From the NCBI GenBank assembly GCA_937900515.1, contig CALCCU010000133.1, positions 1 through 41,106 on the forward strand: a stretch of 41,106 nucleotides of DNA, read 5' to 3'. The translations under genes were made by a program, and so were the position numbers. The DNA comes from an uncultured Gammaproteobacteria bacterium. GTDB taxonomy: Bacteria > Pseudomonadota > Gammaproteobacteria > Nitrosococcales > Methylophagaceae. The notes beneath the pieces were generated by a model. That model made no database searches, had not been told where the DNA came from, and was given only the letters and a program-made list of their open reading frames with translations. Positions 9,185 to 18,102 of this stretch are shown here, piece after piece (the first letter of the stretch is position 1; each line of letters opens with the position of its first letter).

Positions 9185-10468
9185 TTATTTATCAATAACT
9201 TTTGATAATGGGAAGCAGCAACAGAACTGTGATCCTACGCCTACAGTACTAGTTATTTTTAATTCAGCACGGTGACGCTGCAAGACATGTTTAACAATGG
9301 CAAGACCAAGTCCTGTGCCACCAGCATCTTGTGAGCGACTATTATCTACGCGATAAAATCGCTCCGTCAGTCTATCTAAATGATGGCTATCGATACCAAA
9401 GCCATCATCATTTACCTCAATACGACCATTGTGTTCATCTACCAACCAGCGCACAGCAATATGTGAATCTGGCTTGGTATACTTTATCGCATTAAAAATC
9501 AGGTTTGAAACTGCACTACGAACTTCGTCACTATCTACGATTAATAGTTTTTCGCTTAAGATCTCAACCGTAATCGTATGCTGCTTAAAATTATGGTGTT
9601 GTCTTGCATCGTTACTAATTGAGTTAAGTAACTCAGCAACGCTAATTGGCTGTGCATTAAGTGGCTTCTGTCCCGTCTCTAATTGAGATAAAGCGAGTAA
9701 ATCCTTAATCATCACATTCATGCGTTCAGTTTGCTGGCGCATAACTGGTAAGGCAGACTGCCACTGCTCAGCAGGACTGTCCTCCGTTAACGTCTGTAAA
9801 TATCCATGTAAAACCGTTAAAGGGGTTCTTAATTCATGAGAGACATTGGTTACAAAGTCACGACGCATACGCTGCAACTTGACTGTTTGTGTCATATCTC
9901 TAGCAATCAACAAACGACCATTGCCCATATAGTTAACAATTTTCATCTCTAGCTGTAATTTCTCATCTAACGGTGATGTCACAATAGCTACAGGCTTATC
10001 TGTAAGGGGCGTATTTAAAAGCTTTTGAAATTCTGGGTCACGAATTAAATTACCGACTCGTATGTAGCTATCTCTTGGCCATTTAATCCCTAATAATGAT
10101 TTAGCAGACTTATTTGCCCAATCGACTTTACCCGCTTCACCCAGGACAACCACCGCATCCGGTAAGGCTGAGGTCGCGGCTTGGAATCGTTTTATATAGC
10201 CGCCTAGGCGTTTCTTACGCGCCCAGTTCTGCTTGTAAATAGCATCAATTTGACGACAAACTTCATCAATGGCACCCTCGGCACTTGGTGATTTGTTAAC
10301 CTTCGGTTTTTGCAACCACATCAACAACTTGTTCCAACTTTTTTGTAGCCAGAAAGCATACAAAAACGAGGCGATGAACATAAATGTCATCATCTGTCCA
10401 AACAATAAGCCGACAAATCCAGCGATACTCACGATGGCGAGGAGTCGCCAATTATCCCACTGCATCAT
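9185..10468 (-). CDS. phoR: Phosphate regulon sensor kinase PhoR
   Basis: PhoR is the inner-membrane histidine kinase that phosphorylates PhoB under phosphate limitation. Two N-terminal hydrophobic segments lie at about 8-24 and 27-42. A positively charged stretch and a PAS-like domain (about 95-195, ALPDAVVVLGEAGKVDWANKSA) follow. The dimerisation helix carries the phospho-accepting His211 in NVSHELRTPL. The ATP-binding domain shows N326 (NLIFNAIKY), DDGFGI (354-359) and GGTGLGLA (383-390). All kinase boxes are intact. Two adjacent ATGs are possible starts. It follows phoB by 12 bases, so the two are cotranscribed. Confidence 0.97.
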   Translation of the reverse strand: MMQWDNWRLLAIVSIAGFVGLLFGQMMTFMFIASFLYAFWLQKSWNKLLMWLQKPKVNKSPSAEGAIDEVCRQIDAIYKQNWARKKRLGGYIKRFQAATSALPDAVVVLGEAGKVDWANKSAKSLLGIKWPRDSYIRVGNLIRDPEFQKLLNTPLTDKPVAIVTSPLDEKLQLEMKIVNYMGNGRLLIARDMTQTVKLQRMRRDFVTNVSHELRTPLTVLHGYLQTLTEDSPAEQWQSALPVMRQQTERMNVMIKDLLALSQLETGQKPLNAQPISVAELLNSISNDARQHHNFKQHTITVEILSEKLLIVDSDEVRSAVSNLIFNAIKYTKPDSHIAVRWLVDEHNGRIEVNDDGFGIDSHHLDRLTERFYRVDNSRSQDAGGTGLGLAIVKHVLQRHRAELKITSTVGVGSQFCCCFPLSKVIDK

Positions 10469-10480
10469 AAACTCTAGGAC

Positions 10481-11173
10481 CTATGCTTCAGAAAAGCGAT
10501 AGCCGACACCACGCACAGTTTGCACTAGATTTTCATGATGTGACGGTTCAAGCGCTTTACGTAAACGTCTGATATGGACATCAACCGTACGCTCTTCGAT
10601 ATAGACCGTATCTCCCCAAACATGATCCAGCAACTGACCTCGGCTATAAGCACGTTCAGGATTACGCATAAAGAAATGAAGTAAACGGAACTCTGTGGGG
10701 CCGAGTTCAAGGCGCTGGTCATCAGCAGTAACACGGTGACTCTTTGTATCCAGCACCAAACCAGCAGCTTGTATTTTTTGATTTTCTGATGGGTCTTCAG
10801 CACTACAACGACGTAGCACAGCTTTCATTCTTGCAATTAACTCAGGCGGTGCAAAAGGCTTATTCACATAATCATCAGCGCCAACACTTAAGCCTTTGAC
10901 CAAATCATCGCTCTCGCCTTTTGCTGTCAGCATGATGACAGGAATATCAGCCATGAATTCATTGGCTCGTAAACGTCGAATAAACTCAATCCCATCCATT
11001 CCAGGTAACATCCAATCAAGTAGTACTAAGTCTGGCTTTTGCTCATGAATCAAAGCTAAGCCTTTCTCGCCATCTCCAACTGGCAGGCAGTTGAAACCTG
11101 AATGTTTTAAAGAAAAACACAACATATCCCTAATTGCGACATCATCTTCAACTACTAAAATTGTTGCTGCCAT
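10481..11173 (-). CDS. phoB: Phosphate regulon response regulator PhoB
   Basis: PhoB is an OmpR/PhoB-family transcription factor. The receiver domain (1-122) has the acidic pocket at residues 10-11, phospho-acceptor D53 in LLDWMLPG, and conserved K105 in NKPFAPPEL. The C-terminal winged helix (about 130-229) includes LGPTEFRLLHFF, GDTVYIEERTVDVHIRRLRKAL and RGVGYRF, the standard DNA-recognition region. Length is typical (230). A Pho box and a matching -10 lie upstream, which indicates autoregulation. Confidence 0.97.
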   Translation of the reverse strand: MAATILVVEDDVAIRDMLCFSLKHSGFNCLPVGDGEKGLALIHEQKPDLVLLDWMLPGMDGIEFIRRLRANEFMADIPVIMLTAKGESDDLVKGLSVGADDYVNKPFAPPELIARMKAVLRRCSAEDPSENQKIQAAGLVLDTKSHRVTADDQRLELGPTEFRLLHFFMRNPERAYSRGQLLDHVWGDTVYIEERTVDVHIRRLRKALEPSHHENLVQTVRGVGYRFSEA

Positions 11174-11206
11174 ACTGTTTTGTCCTGAGTTTATACCAAT
11201 AGAATG

Positions 11207-11240
11207 ATCATACTCGCTATTTATTACAGTTTTGTAACAT
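11207..11240 (-). promoter_or_regulatory. phoB promoter with Pho box
   Basis: On the minus strand ATGTTAC-AAAA-CTGTAAT (11240 down to 11223) is a 7-4-7 Pho-box-like repeat. Exactly ten bases later is TATGAT (11212-11207), a good -10 element. The box-to--10 spacing is identical to that before pstS. This predicts PhoB-dependent autoinduction of phoBR. Confidence 0.65.
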
Positions 11241-11266
11241 CAATAAAACCAATATCCACTTCGCTA

Positions 11267-13378
11267 TTAAATGGCAGCTTGAACACACCTCAATAAACCA
11301 TAGTCATATTGTCCATCAAGCTCATCATAGACTGGTTTTAACCTACCTTTTTCCTGATCTTCTTGAGATTCAAGCGTAAATACAATTTCATTAAACTCAC
11401 TATCACTCAAACCAATCACTTCACGCACATCTAATAGTCCTATTTCAATGGCATCGGCTAAGTGAGTGTAAATAGTGCTGGGGTTCACCTCGCGCAGTTT
11501 AGCAATCTCGTCAATATCTATTTGTTGCTGGAATAAGATCAAGGTTTCATTAACCGTATTACTCAGTCGATTATTCAATAACTCTGATAAAGGGTGCTGT
11601 TCAATCTCGCTAAGAAACTGTTTGCCATAGCGCATCAATTTCTGTTCGCCGACACCTGATACCCGTCCCATATCAGCCAAAGATTTAGGTCTTAGTTTAA
11701 TCATATCCATTAAACTAGCATCATGAAAAATAACATAGGGCGGTACGCCCGCTTGTTCAGCAAGCGATGAACGTAAAGCACGTAATGCATCCCATAAAGC
11801 TTGGTCCTGTGGTCGAACTGGGCTTTTCTTTTTCTTCTCTGTTTTAACTTCTTCCTGGGTCTGTTTACGTAATTGCAGGCGCTGTTTACCTGCGAGTATA
11901 GGACGACATTTTTCTGTTAAACACAAAGCTCCGTGGCGTTCCATATCAACATCGACATAGCTCAAGGCAATTAATTGTCTGAATAGACTCTTCCACTCAG
12001 TAACAGCCAAGTCCTTACCGATTCCAAATGTACTGAGCTTGTCATGCCCATTACCTTGGATACGATCATCACTTTTTCCATGTAATACATCAACCAGATA
12101 ATTCACACCAAAGCGCTGATCAGTACGATAAATACATGACAAGGCTTTTTGGGCAGCTTCACTCGCATCCCATTGTTCTGGAGGCTGCTGACAGTTATCA
12201 CAATGCCCACATGGTTCGGCTAACTGCTCATCAAAATAGCCCAATAGTGATTGCCGTCGACAGCTAATTAACTCACATAAGCCCAACATCGATTCTAGCT
12301 TGTGATACTCCACACGCTTGTGGGTCTCATCGGCTGAGGAATCCTGCACAAATTGCCGTAATGTAATAACGTCTTGAAGACCATAAGCCATCCATGCATT
12401 TGCTGGCTGCCCATCACGACCTGCACGCCCCGTTTCTTGATAATAGGCCTCAATACTTTTAGGCAGGCTTAAATGAGCTACAAAACGAACATCGGGCTTA
12501 TCGATTCCCATACCAAACGCAATGGTAGCAACAATAATTACGCCCTCTTCTCTCAGGAATCGCTGCTGATTATGTTGTCGTAATTCATGCGGTAGCCCAG
12601 CATGATATGGCAGTGCAGTTCGTCCTTTCTCAGACAGCCACTCAGCTGTTTGCTCTACTTTCTTTCGTGACAAACAATAAACAATGCCCGCATCACGTTT
12701 ATGGTTATCTTCTAGAAAACGCCAGAGTCGCTGTCGTGAATTGGAGCCTTCTGATATTGCATAGTGAATATTAGGTCGATCAAAACTATTGATGAATACA
12801 CGAGCCTGCTCAAGTTGAAGCTGATTGATAATTTCATCTCGAGTACGCTGATCAGCTGTGGCTGTTAAGGCAATGCGAGGTACAGAGGGGTAACGTTCGT
12901 GTAGTAGCTTTAGCTGCTGATAATCAGGCCTGAAATCATGCCCCCACTGAGAAACACAGTGCGCTTCATCAATCGCAAATAATGACAGCTGACAGCGATC
13001 TAACAAAGAGATTAGCGAGCTATTTAATAATCGCTCAGGTGCAATATAAAGTAATTTTAATTGCTGACTAAGCAACTGCTGCTCAACCTCATAGACTTCA
13101 TCTGGCGAGAGCGTCGAATTAAGGTAGGCAGCATTGACGCCTAATTGCTTCAAAGCGTCGACTTGATCTTGCATCAAGGCAATTAAGGGAGAAATAACGA
13201 TTGCCGTGCCATCACGAACTAAAGCGGGAATTTGATAGCAAAGAGACTTACCACCACCCGTTGGCATTAATACTAAAGTATCGTTGCCATTGAGCAGTGT
13301 TTGAATAATGTCCTTTTGTGCATGGCGGAAAGAATCATAACCAAAGGTTGTTTGAAGTATTTCCTGTGCACGTTTCAA
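11267..13378 (-). CDS. recQ: ATP-dependent DNA helicase RecQ
   Basis: RecQ is a 3'-5' DNA helicase of recombination and replication-fork repair. Helicase motifs are intact: Walker A TGGGKS at 40-45, DEAH at 137-140 followed by the aromatic-rich loop [17 protein letters not shown] near 198, and [12 protein letters not shown] near 312. The zinc site uses C373, C390, C393 and C396. A winged helix and an HRDC domain (about 530-600) follow. A further C-terminal HTH-like segment (about 605-665, [20 protein letters not shown]) makes the protein 703 residues, longer than the 609 of E. coli but like other extended RecQ proteins. It starts three bases after the pit stop, so pit and recQ are probably one transcript. 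Confidence 0.96.
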   Translation of the reverse strand: MKRAQEILQTTFGYDSFRHAQKDIIQTLLNGNDTLVLMPTGGGKSLCYQIPALVRDGTAIVISPLIALMQDQVDALKQLGVNAAYLNSTLSPDEVYEVEQQLLSQQLKLLYIAPERLLNSSLISLLDRCQLSLFAIDEAHCVSQWGHDFRPDYQQLKLLHERYPSVPRIALTATADQRTRDEIINQLQLEQARVFINSFDRPNIHYAISEGSNSRQRLWRFLEDNHKRDAGIVYCLSRKKVEQTAEWLSEKGRTALPYHAGLPHELRQHNQQRFLREEGVIIVATIAFGMGIDKPDVRFVAHLSLPKSIEAYYQETGRAGRDGQPANAWMAYGLQDVITLRQFVQDSSADETHKRVEYHKLESMLGLCELISCRRQSLLGYFDEQLAEPCGHCDNCQQPPEQWDASEAAQKALSCIYRTDQRFGVNYLVDVLHGKSDDRIQGNGHDKLSTFGIGKDLAVTEWKSLFRQLIALSYVDVDMERHGALCLTEKCRPILAGKQRLQLRKQTQEEVKTEKKKKSPVRPQDQALWDALRALRSSLAEQAGVPPYVIFHDASLMDMIKLRPKSLADMGRVSGVGEQKLMRYGKQFLSEIEQHPLSELLNNRLSNTVNETLILFQQQIDIDEIAKLREVNPSTIYTHLADAIEIGLLDVREVIGLSDSEFNEIVFTLESQEDQEKGRLKPVYDELDGQYDYGLLRCVQAAI

Positions 13379-13381
13379 AAT

Positions 13382-15031
13382 TTAAAGCATAAACCCTTTA
13401 ATCATGAAGAAAATACAGGCTGCCATTACTGCCGCTGATGGAACAGTGATCAACCATGCGGTAATAATTTTCTTAATCGCATCACGTTTAACATAAAGGT
13501 TTTTCTGATCTTTCTTTAATACTTTCTTGGCTGCTTTAATCGCTTCTTCTTCAGCATCAATAGAACGATATAAGTTAGTAATACGTTGATAATCTTGATC
13601 AGTCATATCGGTTTTTTGATTCAGCAGGTCTAATTCTCTATTCAAAGCGTGTAAGCGCTTTTTCTCATCTTCTATCTCCGCTTTGTCTTGCTCAATCTCA
13701 TCCAAAATATTATCTGCAGAATCCAACCATTCACGTAAGAAGCCGACACCGAAGATACCACCGATAGCAATATGTGTTGAACTCACAGGCAAGCCCAGTT
13801 GGCTGGCAATTATTACAGTAATTGCCGCCGCCATCGCGACAGAAAAAGCACGCATTTGATCCAGTTCAGTAATTTCACTACCTACTGTTCGAATTAGTCG
13901 AGGTCCATATAGAGCCAAACCAATGGCAATACCAAAGGCACCAACACCCATAACCCAAAAAGGAATGCCTGCTTTCGCTGAAATACCACCAGTCATTACC
14001 GCATCATTAATCGCAGCTAGCGGCCCAATAGCATTGGCAACATCATTAGCACCATGAGCAAAACTCAGTAATGCTGCCGCAAAGATAAGAGGCACAGTGA
14101 ACAGGATATTCACACTCGCTCGGTCATTTTTCAAATTAGTTAATTTTGATTTAATAGACTGTTTAACTTTGAAATAAACAATCACAGCAACGATAGCGCC
14201 TAGCATTAAAGCCACTTCTAACGTTGGTTTTTTCGTTACCTCTACCGAGAAAAACATAATATCGTTGAAGATATTCAGCATTGGTTGCCATACTTTTTTG
14301 AGACCTTTTAAAACTAAATACGTTACAAAGGCTAGCGACATCACAGCAACGTAGACAGGTACCCATCGATATGATGCCGAGACTTTATCTTCTTTAAAAA
14401 TAATGGTTTTTTTGATAGCAAATAAGAATGTAGCTGCGATTATTCCACCAATGACAGGAGAAATAACCCATGAGCTCGCAATTTTTCCCATTGTGCCCCA
14501 ATCAACAATACTGAAGCCAGCGGCAGCAATACCAGCACCCATAACACCACCAACAATCGAGTGCGTTGTCGATACTGGTGCCTTAGCCATAGTCGCAATA
14601 TTCAGCCAAAGTGCTGCTGCTAACAAAGCGGCCATCATCGCCCATAAAAAGCTATCCGTATCACCCTCAAAGGCATTGATATCGATAATGCCTTTTTTAA
14701 TGGTTGAAACAACTTCGCCACCAGCAATGAATGCACCACCGGCTTCAAAAATCATTGCAATAATGATCGCGCCACCCATAGTGAGCGCTTTTGAACCCAC
14801 AGCAGGACCCACATTATTAGCTACATCATTGGCACCAATATTCATCGCCATATAACCGCCGAAAACGGCTGCTATCGCTAAAAAAACATTGTTTGGAACA
14901 CCACCACTTGAAATAAAGCTATATGCCAATACTCCAACTAAGAAAAAAAGCGCGAAGCCTATTCGACCTAGCTCATTATGGCTTTTTTTGATCGCTTGTT
15001 TTTCAAGCGTGTTAATTGTTTTAATTTCCAT
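13382..15031 (-). CDS. Pit-family inorganic phosphate permease with coiled-coil loop
   Basis: A PiT (PF01384) inner-membrane phosphate transporter, probably low-affinity and ion-coupled. The two family repeats are present: GANDVANNVGPAVGSKAL near residue 66 and GANDVANAIGPLAA near 326, each followed by a PVSTTHSIVGG / PVSSTHIAIGG segment. About ten to twelve hydrophobic segments are visible. Before the last membrane helix, residues about 441-513 form a highly charged heptad-like coiled coil that is absent from E. coli PitA. At 549 residues it is longer than PitA (499). The substrate is inferred from family and from its location beside pst/phoBR. The coiled coil could mediate oligomerisation or regulation; that is conjecture. 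Confidence 0.93.
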   Translation of the reverse strand: MEIKTINTLEKQAIKKSHNELGRIGFALFFLVGVLAYSFISSGGVPNNVFLAIAAVFGGYMAMNIGANDVANNVGPAVGSKALTMGGAIIIAMIFEAGGAFIAGGEVVSTIKKGIIDINAFEGDTDSFLWAMMAALLAAALWLNIATMAKAPVSTTHSIVGGVMGAGIAAAGFSIVDWGTMGKIASSWVISPVIGGIIAATFLFAIKKTIIFKEDKVSASYRWVPVYVAVMSLAFVTYLVLKGLKKVWQPMLNIFNDIMFFSVEVTKKPTLEVALMLGAIVAVIVYFKVKQSIKSKLTNLKNDRASVNILFTVPLIFAAALLSFAHGANDVANAIGPLAAINDAVMTGGISAKAGIPFWVMGVGAFGIAIGLALYGPRLIRTVGSEITELDQMRAFSVAMAAAITVIIASQLGLPVSSTHIAIGGIFGVGFLREWLDSADNILDEIEQDKAEIEDEKKRLHALNRELDLLNQKTDMTDQDYQRITNLYRSIDAEEEAIKAAKKVLKKDQKNLYVKRDAIKKIITAWLITVPSAAVMAACIFFMIKGFML

Positions 15032-15066
15032 TAAAAATTGACTCTACTGACCAAATGGCTCCAATT

Positions 15067-15096
15067 ATTACAATAATATGACGACTTAACACTATA
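15067..15096 (-). promoter_or_regulatory. Possible Pho box at the pit promoter
   Basis: The minus strand reads TCGTCAT-ATTA-TTGTAAT (15084 down to 15067), a 7-4-7 Pho-like repeat. A possible -10, TATAGT (15096-15091), lies upstream of the box rather than downstream. No convincing -35 was found. If the -10 is real, PhoB would sit over or after the transcription start and would repress rather than activate. Confidence 0.4.
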
Positions 15097-15179
15097 AAAT
15101 TATTTTTACACTACCTACAGTAACTTTCAGTTGTTAAGATTGTCTATTAACATTCATACATTTGCAGTTGATGGCCCTT

Positions 15180-17021
15180 ATGAAAAAATATTTATTTTTA
15201 GTATTTATGCTTATTGCATTTAGCGTTCAAGCGCGACCTGGATTATTAGATAGCCTAGGTATTGGTAATGACTTTGAAACGCCACCAGACGTTGATGAAG
15301 CATTTGTACTCTCAGCAACACCTCACGACCAACAAACACTGTTAGTAAAGTGGCAAGTGGCTGAAGGAAATTACCTTTACAGAGATAAAATCCGTTTATC
15401 GACATCAGTCGACAGCGCAACAAAATTACTCGAATACAGCTTGCCAGCAGGCGAGAATAAAGTCGATGAGACCTTTGGGTTAACGGAGGTTTATCATCAT
15501 GATACCGAGTTATTAATCCCTCTTCAGCGCACTAATGAGCAACAAGAGTTCACGTTGATTGCAAAATACCAAGGTTGCTCAGAAACATTTAATATTTGTT
15601 TCCCTCCAATAGAAAAAAGCATCAATATCAGCTTAGCAAAAATAACTGATACTAATACACCTGCAAAAACCACAACTAAGAATGCCAATACGTCAGCTCC
15701 ATCATCTCTAGCTTCACAAGATAAAATTGCCAAAAGCTTAGCCGAAGATAAATTAATCACCATCCTTTTGAGCTTCTTTGGATTAGGTTTACTGCTTGCA
15801 TTTACGCCTTGCGTATTTCCAATGATCCCAATCTTATCCACCATCATTGTGGGTGAAGGTGAACGAATCACAACCCATAGAGCATTCATACTGTCTTTAG
15901 TCTATATCCTTGCTATGTCCGTCACCTATACCTTTGCAGGTGTAATGACTGGTTTATTAGGTGAAAACCTACAATCAATGTTTCAAAACCCATGGGTTAT
16001 TGGCAGTTTTAGCGCCTTATTTGTCCTATTTGCATTATCTATGTTTGGTTTATTTGAGTTGCAATTACCCCATCGACTTCAGCACCGACTACACCAAATT
16101 AGTCATCAGCAGAAAGGCGGCCATATGCTGGGTGCTGGTTTAATGGGGCTTCTATCAGGCCTAATCGTCGGACCATGCTTAGCACCACCATTAGCAGGCG
16201 CCCTTATTTTCATAGGTCAACAAGGCGATCCTCTTTTAGGTGGTAGTGCATTATTTGCACTCAGTATGGGCATGGGACTACCTCTGTTAATAATAGGTAC
16301 ATCTGCGGGTTCACTCCTACCAAAAGCAGGCGACTGGATGGAAACCATCAAATCAGTTTTCGGCGTATTAATGCTCGGCTTAGCAATTTGGATGTTGGAA
16401 CGAATCATCCCAGGCTGGATCAGTTTATTGTTATGGGGCAGTCTACTCATTGTGACAGCGGTTTATTTAGGCGCCCTTAATTCGCTCAAAGTAGATTCGA
16501 GTGGTTGGGAGAAGTTGTGGAAAGGTCTCGGGCTTATACTTCTTATATATGGCTCACTGTTAATGATTGGCGGTGCGAGCGGTAGCCAAACCATCTGGCA
16601 GCCTCTTCAAGCTATTGCAGTAACAACAGGACAAGCGGAAAAAAGTAATAAGGAACATGTCAACTTCACTGCTATTAACAACAGTGCCAATCTTAAAGAG
16701 AAATTAAGCCAATCCAACACAGTGACGATGCTAGATTTCTATGCGGACTGGTGTGTTGACTGCAAAAGAATGGAAGTCACTACATTTCAAGACTCATCTG
16801 TTATCAATGCCTTTACTGATAAACAGGCTCTGCAACTCGATATGACTGATAACACCTCAGAACATAAGGCTTTATTAAAAGAGCTACAGGTCTTTGGTCC
16901 GCCCACCATGCTCTTTTTTGATGCTAATGGTGAGGAACTCAGCCAATACCGTATCGTTGGCAGTGTCACAGCAGATGAACTACTCGTTCACCTATCTAAC
17001 TTACCAACAGCCAATAATTAG
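15180..17021 (+). CDS. dsbD: Thiol:disulfide interchange protein DsbD
   Basis: DsbD carries electrons from cytoplasmic thioredoxin across the inner membrane to periplasmic partners such as DsbC. I chose ATG 15180 because MKKYLFLVFMLIAFSVQA is a clean signal peptide; two earlier in-frame starts (15162 TTG, 15171 ATG) add unlikely residues. Numbered from this start, the N-terminal immunoglobulin-like domain has C133 and C140 (GCSETFNICFPP). The eight-helix core has C211 in FTPCVFPM and C333 in GPCLAPP. The C-terminal thioredoxin domain has C525 and C528 in DWCVDCK. All three redox pairs are present. It heads the conserved dsbD-aroQ-accBC row and diverges from pit. Confidence 0.96.
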   Translation: MKKYLFLVFMLIAFSVQARPGLLDSLGIGNDFETPPDVDEAFVLSATPHDQQTLLVKWQVAEGNYLYRDKIRLSTSVDSATKLLEYSLPAGENKVDETFGLTEVYHHDTELLIPLQRTNEQQEFTLIAKYQGCSETFNICFPPIEKSINISLAKITDTNTPAKTTTKNANTSAPSSLASQDKIAKSLAEDKLITILLSFFGLGLLLAFTPCVFPMIPILSTIIVGEGERITTHRAFILSLVYILAMSVTYTFAGVMTGLLGENLQSMFQNPWVIGSFSALFVLFALSMFGLFELQLPHRLQHRLHQISHQQKGGHMLGAGLMGLLSGLIVGPCLAPPLAGALIFIGQQGDPLLGGSALFALSMGMGLPLLIIGTSAGSLLPKAGDWMETIKSVFGVLMLGLAIWMLERIIPGWISLLLWGSLLIVTAVYLGALNSLKVDSSGWEKLWKGLGLILLIYGSLLMIGGASGSQTIWQPLQAIAVTTGQAEKSNKEHVNFTAINNSANLKEKLSQSNTVTMLDFYADWCVDCKRMEVTTFQDSSVINAFTDKQALQLDMTDNTSEHKALLKELQVFGPPTMLFFDANGEELSQYRIVGSVTADELLVHLSNLPTANN

Positions 17022-17079
17022 CCTAAAAGCTCACTTCGACGAATTTAGCGACATAAGCATACTTTTTCGACTAAATAAC

Positions 17080-17108
17080 TGGACAATATTTAACCATTAG
17101 TGCAAAAT
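17080..17108 (+). promoter_or_regulatory. Candidate promoter for aroQ-accBC
   Basis: TGGACA (17080-17085), a 17-base spacer and CAAAAT (17103-17108) lie in the 122-base gap after dsbD. Five of six and four of six positions match the sigma-70 consensus. The start point would be about 30 bases before the aroQ ATG. Readthrough from dsbD is also possible. Confidence 0.35.
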
Positions 17109-17143
17109 TTGCTGTTCATTAACTGTTTCTAGGTGCGAATCTA

Positions 17144-17581
17144 ATGGCGAAAATTTTAGTGCTGCATGGCCCCAACTTAAATCTATTAGGCACGCGTGAA
17201 CCTGAACATTACGGCGCAGATACACTTTCAGATATCGAACTCCGTCTTCAAACCCAAGCTGAAGCAGCTGGACACAGTTTAGAAAGCTTTCAAAGCAATG
17301 CTGAACATGAATTAATCAATAAAATTCATGCGGCACGAACAAATACTGATTTTATTATCATTAACCCTGCAGCATTTACCCATACCAGCATCGCAATTCG
17401 AGATGCATTATCTGGCGTGGAAATTCCTTTCATTGAAATCCATCTCTCAAATGTACATGCTCGGGAAACATTCAGACATCACTCTTACTTCTCAGATATT
17501 GCGCTAGGCGTGATCTGTGGATTAGGCTCACAAGGCTACGAGCTGGCTTTAACAGCAGCTATCAAAAACATTACTCAATAG
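17144..17581 (+). CDS. aroQ: 3-dehydroquinate dehydratase, type II
   Basis: AroQ catalyses the third step of the shikimate pathway, converting 3-dehydroquinate to 3-dehydroshikimate by the type II (anti-elimination) mechanism. The signature [18 protein letters not shown] covers residues 7-24, with catalytic Tyr23 and the nearby active-site Arg18. [20 protein letters not shown] supplies the substrate-binding asparagine and the trimer-interface arginine. [21 protein letters not shown] follows. At 145 residues it is full length. It is ten bases before accB, an arrangement conserved in Pseudomonas and relatives. Confidence 0.97.
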   Translation: MAKILVLHGPNLNLLGTREPEHYGADTLSDIELRLQTQAEAAGHSLESFQSNAEHELINKIHAARTNTDFIIINPAAFTHTSIAIRDALSGVEIPFIEIHLSNVHARETFRHHSYFSDIALGVICGLGSQGYELALTAAIKNITQ

Positions 17582-17591
17582 GGTTAACTTA

Positions 17592-18044
17592 ATGGATATA
17601 CGTAAAATAAAAAAACTGATCGACTTAATTCAAGAATCAGATATAGCGGAAATTGAAATTCAAGAAGGTGAAGAATCTGTTCGTATTAGCCGTAACAGCA
17701 CTTCAGCACCAGTAATGATGTCTGCACCAGCAGTGCAACAAGCAGCACCTGTAGCTGCTGCCCCAGCTATTGCCGCACCAGTAGCCGAAGTAGCACCCGC
17801 AGCTAGTACAGCTAATGCTGTTAAATCACCTATGGTAGGTACTTTCTACCGTTCATCATCACCTGAAGCACCTTCGTTTGTTGAAGTCGGCCAATCAGTC
17901 AATGCGGGTGATGTTATTTGCATTATCGAAGCAATGAAAATGTTCAATCAAATTGAAGCAGATCGCAGCGGTACTGTTAAAGCAATCTTGGTTGAAAATG
18001 GTCATCCCGTTGAATTTGATGAACCTTTAATCATCATCGAATAA
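17592..18044 (+). CDS. accB: Biotin carboxyl carrier protein of acetyl-CoA carboxylase
   Basis: BCCP carries biotin between the biotin carboxylase (AccC) and the carboxyltransferase in the first step of fatty-acid synthesis. The N-terminal 35 residues form a helical/strand segment for assembly. An Ala/Pro/Val-rich flexible linker (about 38-72) follows, then the biotinyl domain. The biotinylated lysine is K116 in EAMKM, and the domain has the usual thumb region ([17 protein letters not shown]). Length 150 is close to E. coli (156). It lies 58 bases before accC. Confidence 0.97.
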   Translation: MDIRKIKKLIDLIQESDIAEIEIQEGEESVRISRNSTSAPVMMSAPAVQQAAPVAAAPAIAAPVAEVAPAASTANAVKSPMVGTFYRSSSPEAPSFVEVGQSVNAGDVICIIEAMKMFNQIEADRSGTVKAILVENGHPVEFDEPLIIIE

Positions 18045-18102
18045 ATCTTAATTTCTTGTACAGACTATCTAGTGCAATCGTACCACCAGCGGATAAAAAA
18101 CT

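Noticed and set aside
14403-14855. 150-codon open frame on the plus strand inside the Pit permease
   Set aside because: It mirrors the hydrophobic repeats of a strong PiT gene; the product is a Pro/Ala/Ile-rich shadow with no motif.
15834-15842. TTATCCACC, one base from the DnaA box consensus
   Set aside because: Single isolated match inside dsbD coding sequence and far from dnaA; expected by chance.
15524-15889. 121-codon minus-strand frame inside dsbD
   Set aside because: Antisense to an intact DsbD with all redox cysteines; no start signal or homology.
17700-17815. GCA/CCA-rich repetitive stretch in accB
   Set aside because: This encodes the ordinary Ala/Pro linker of biotin carboxyl carrier proteins, not a DNA repeat element.
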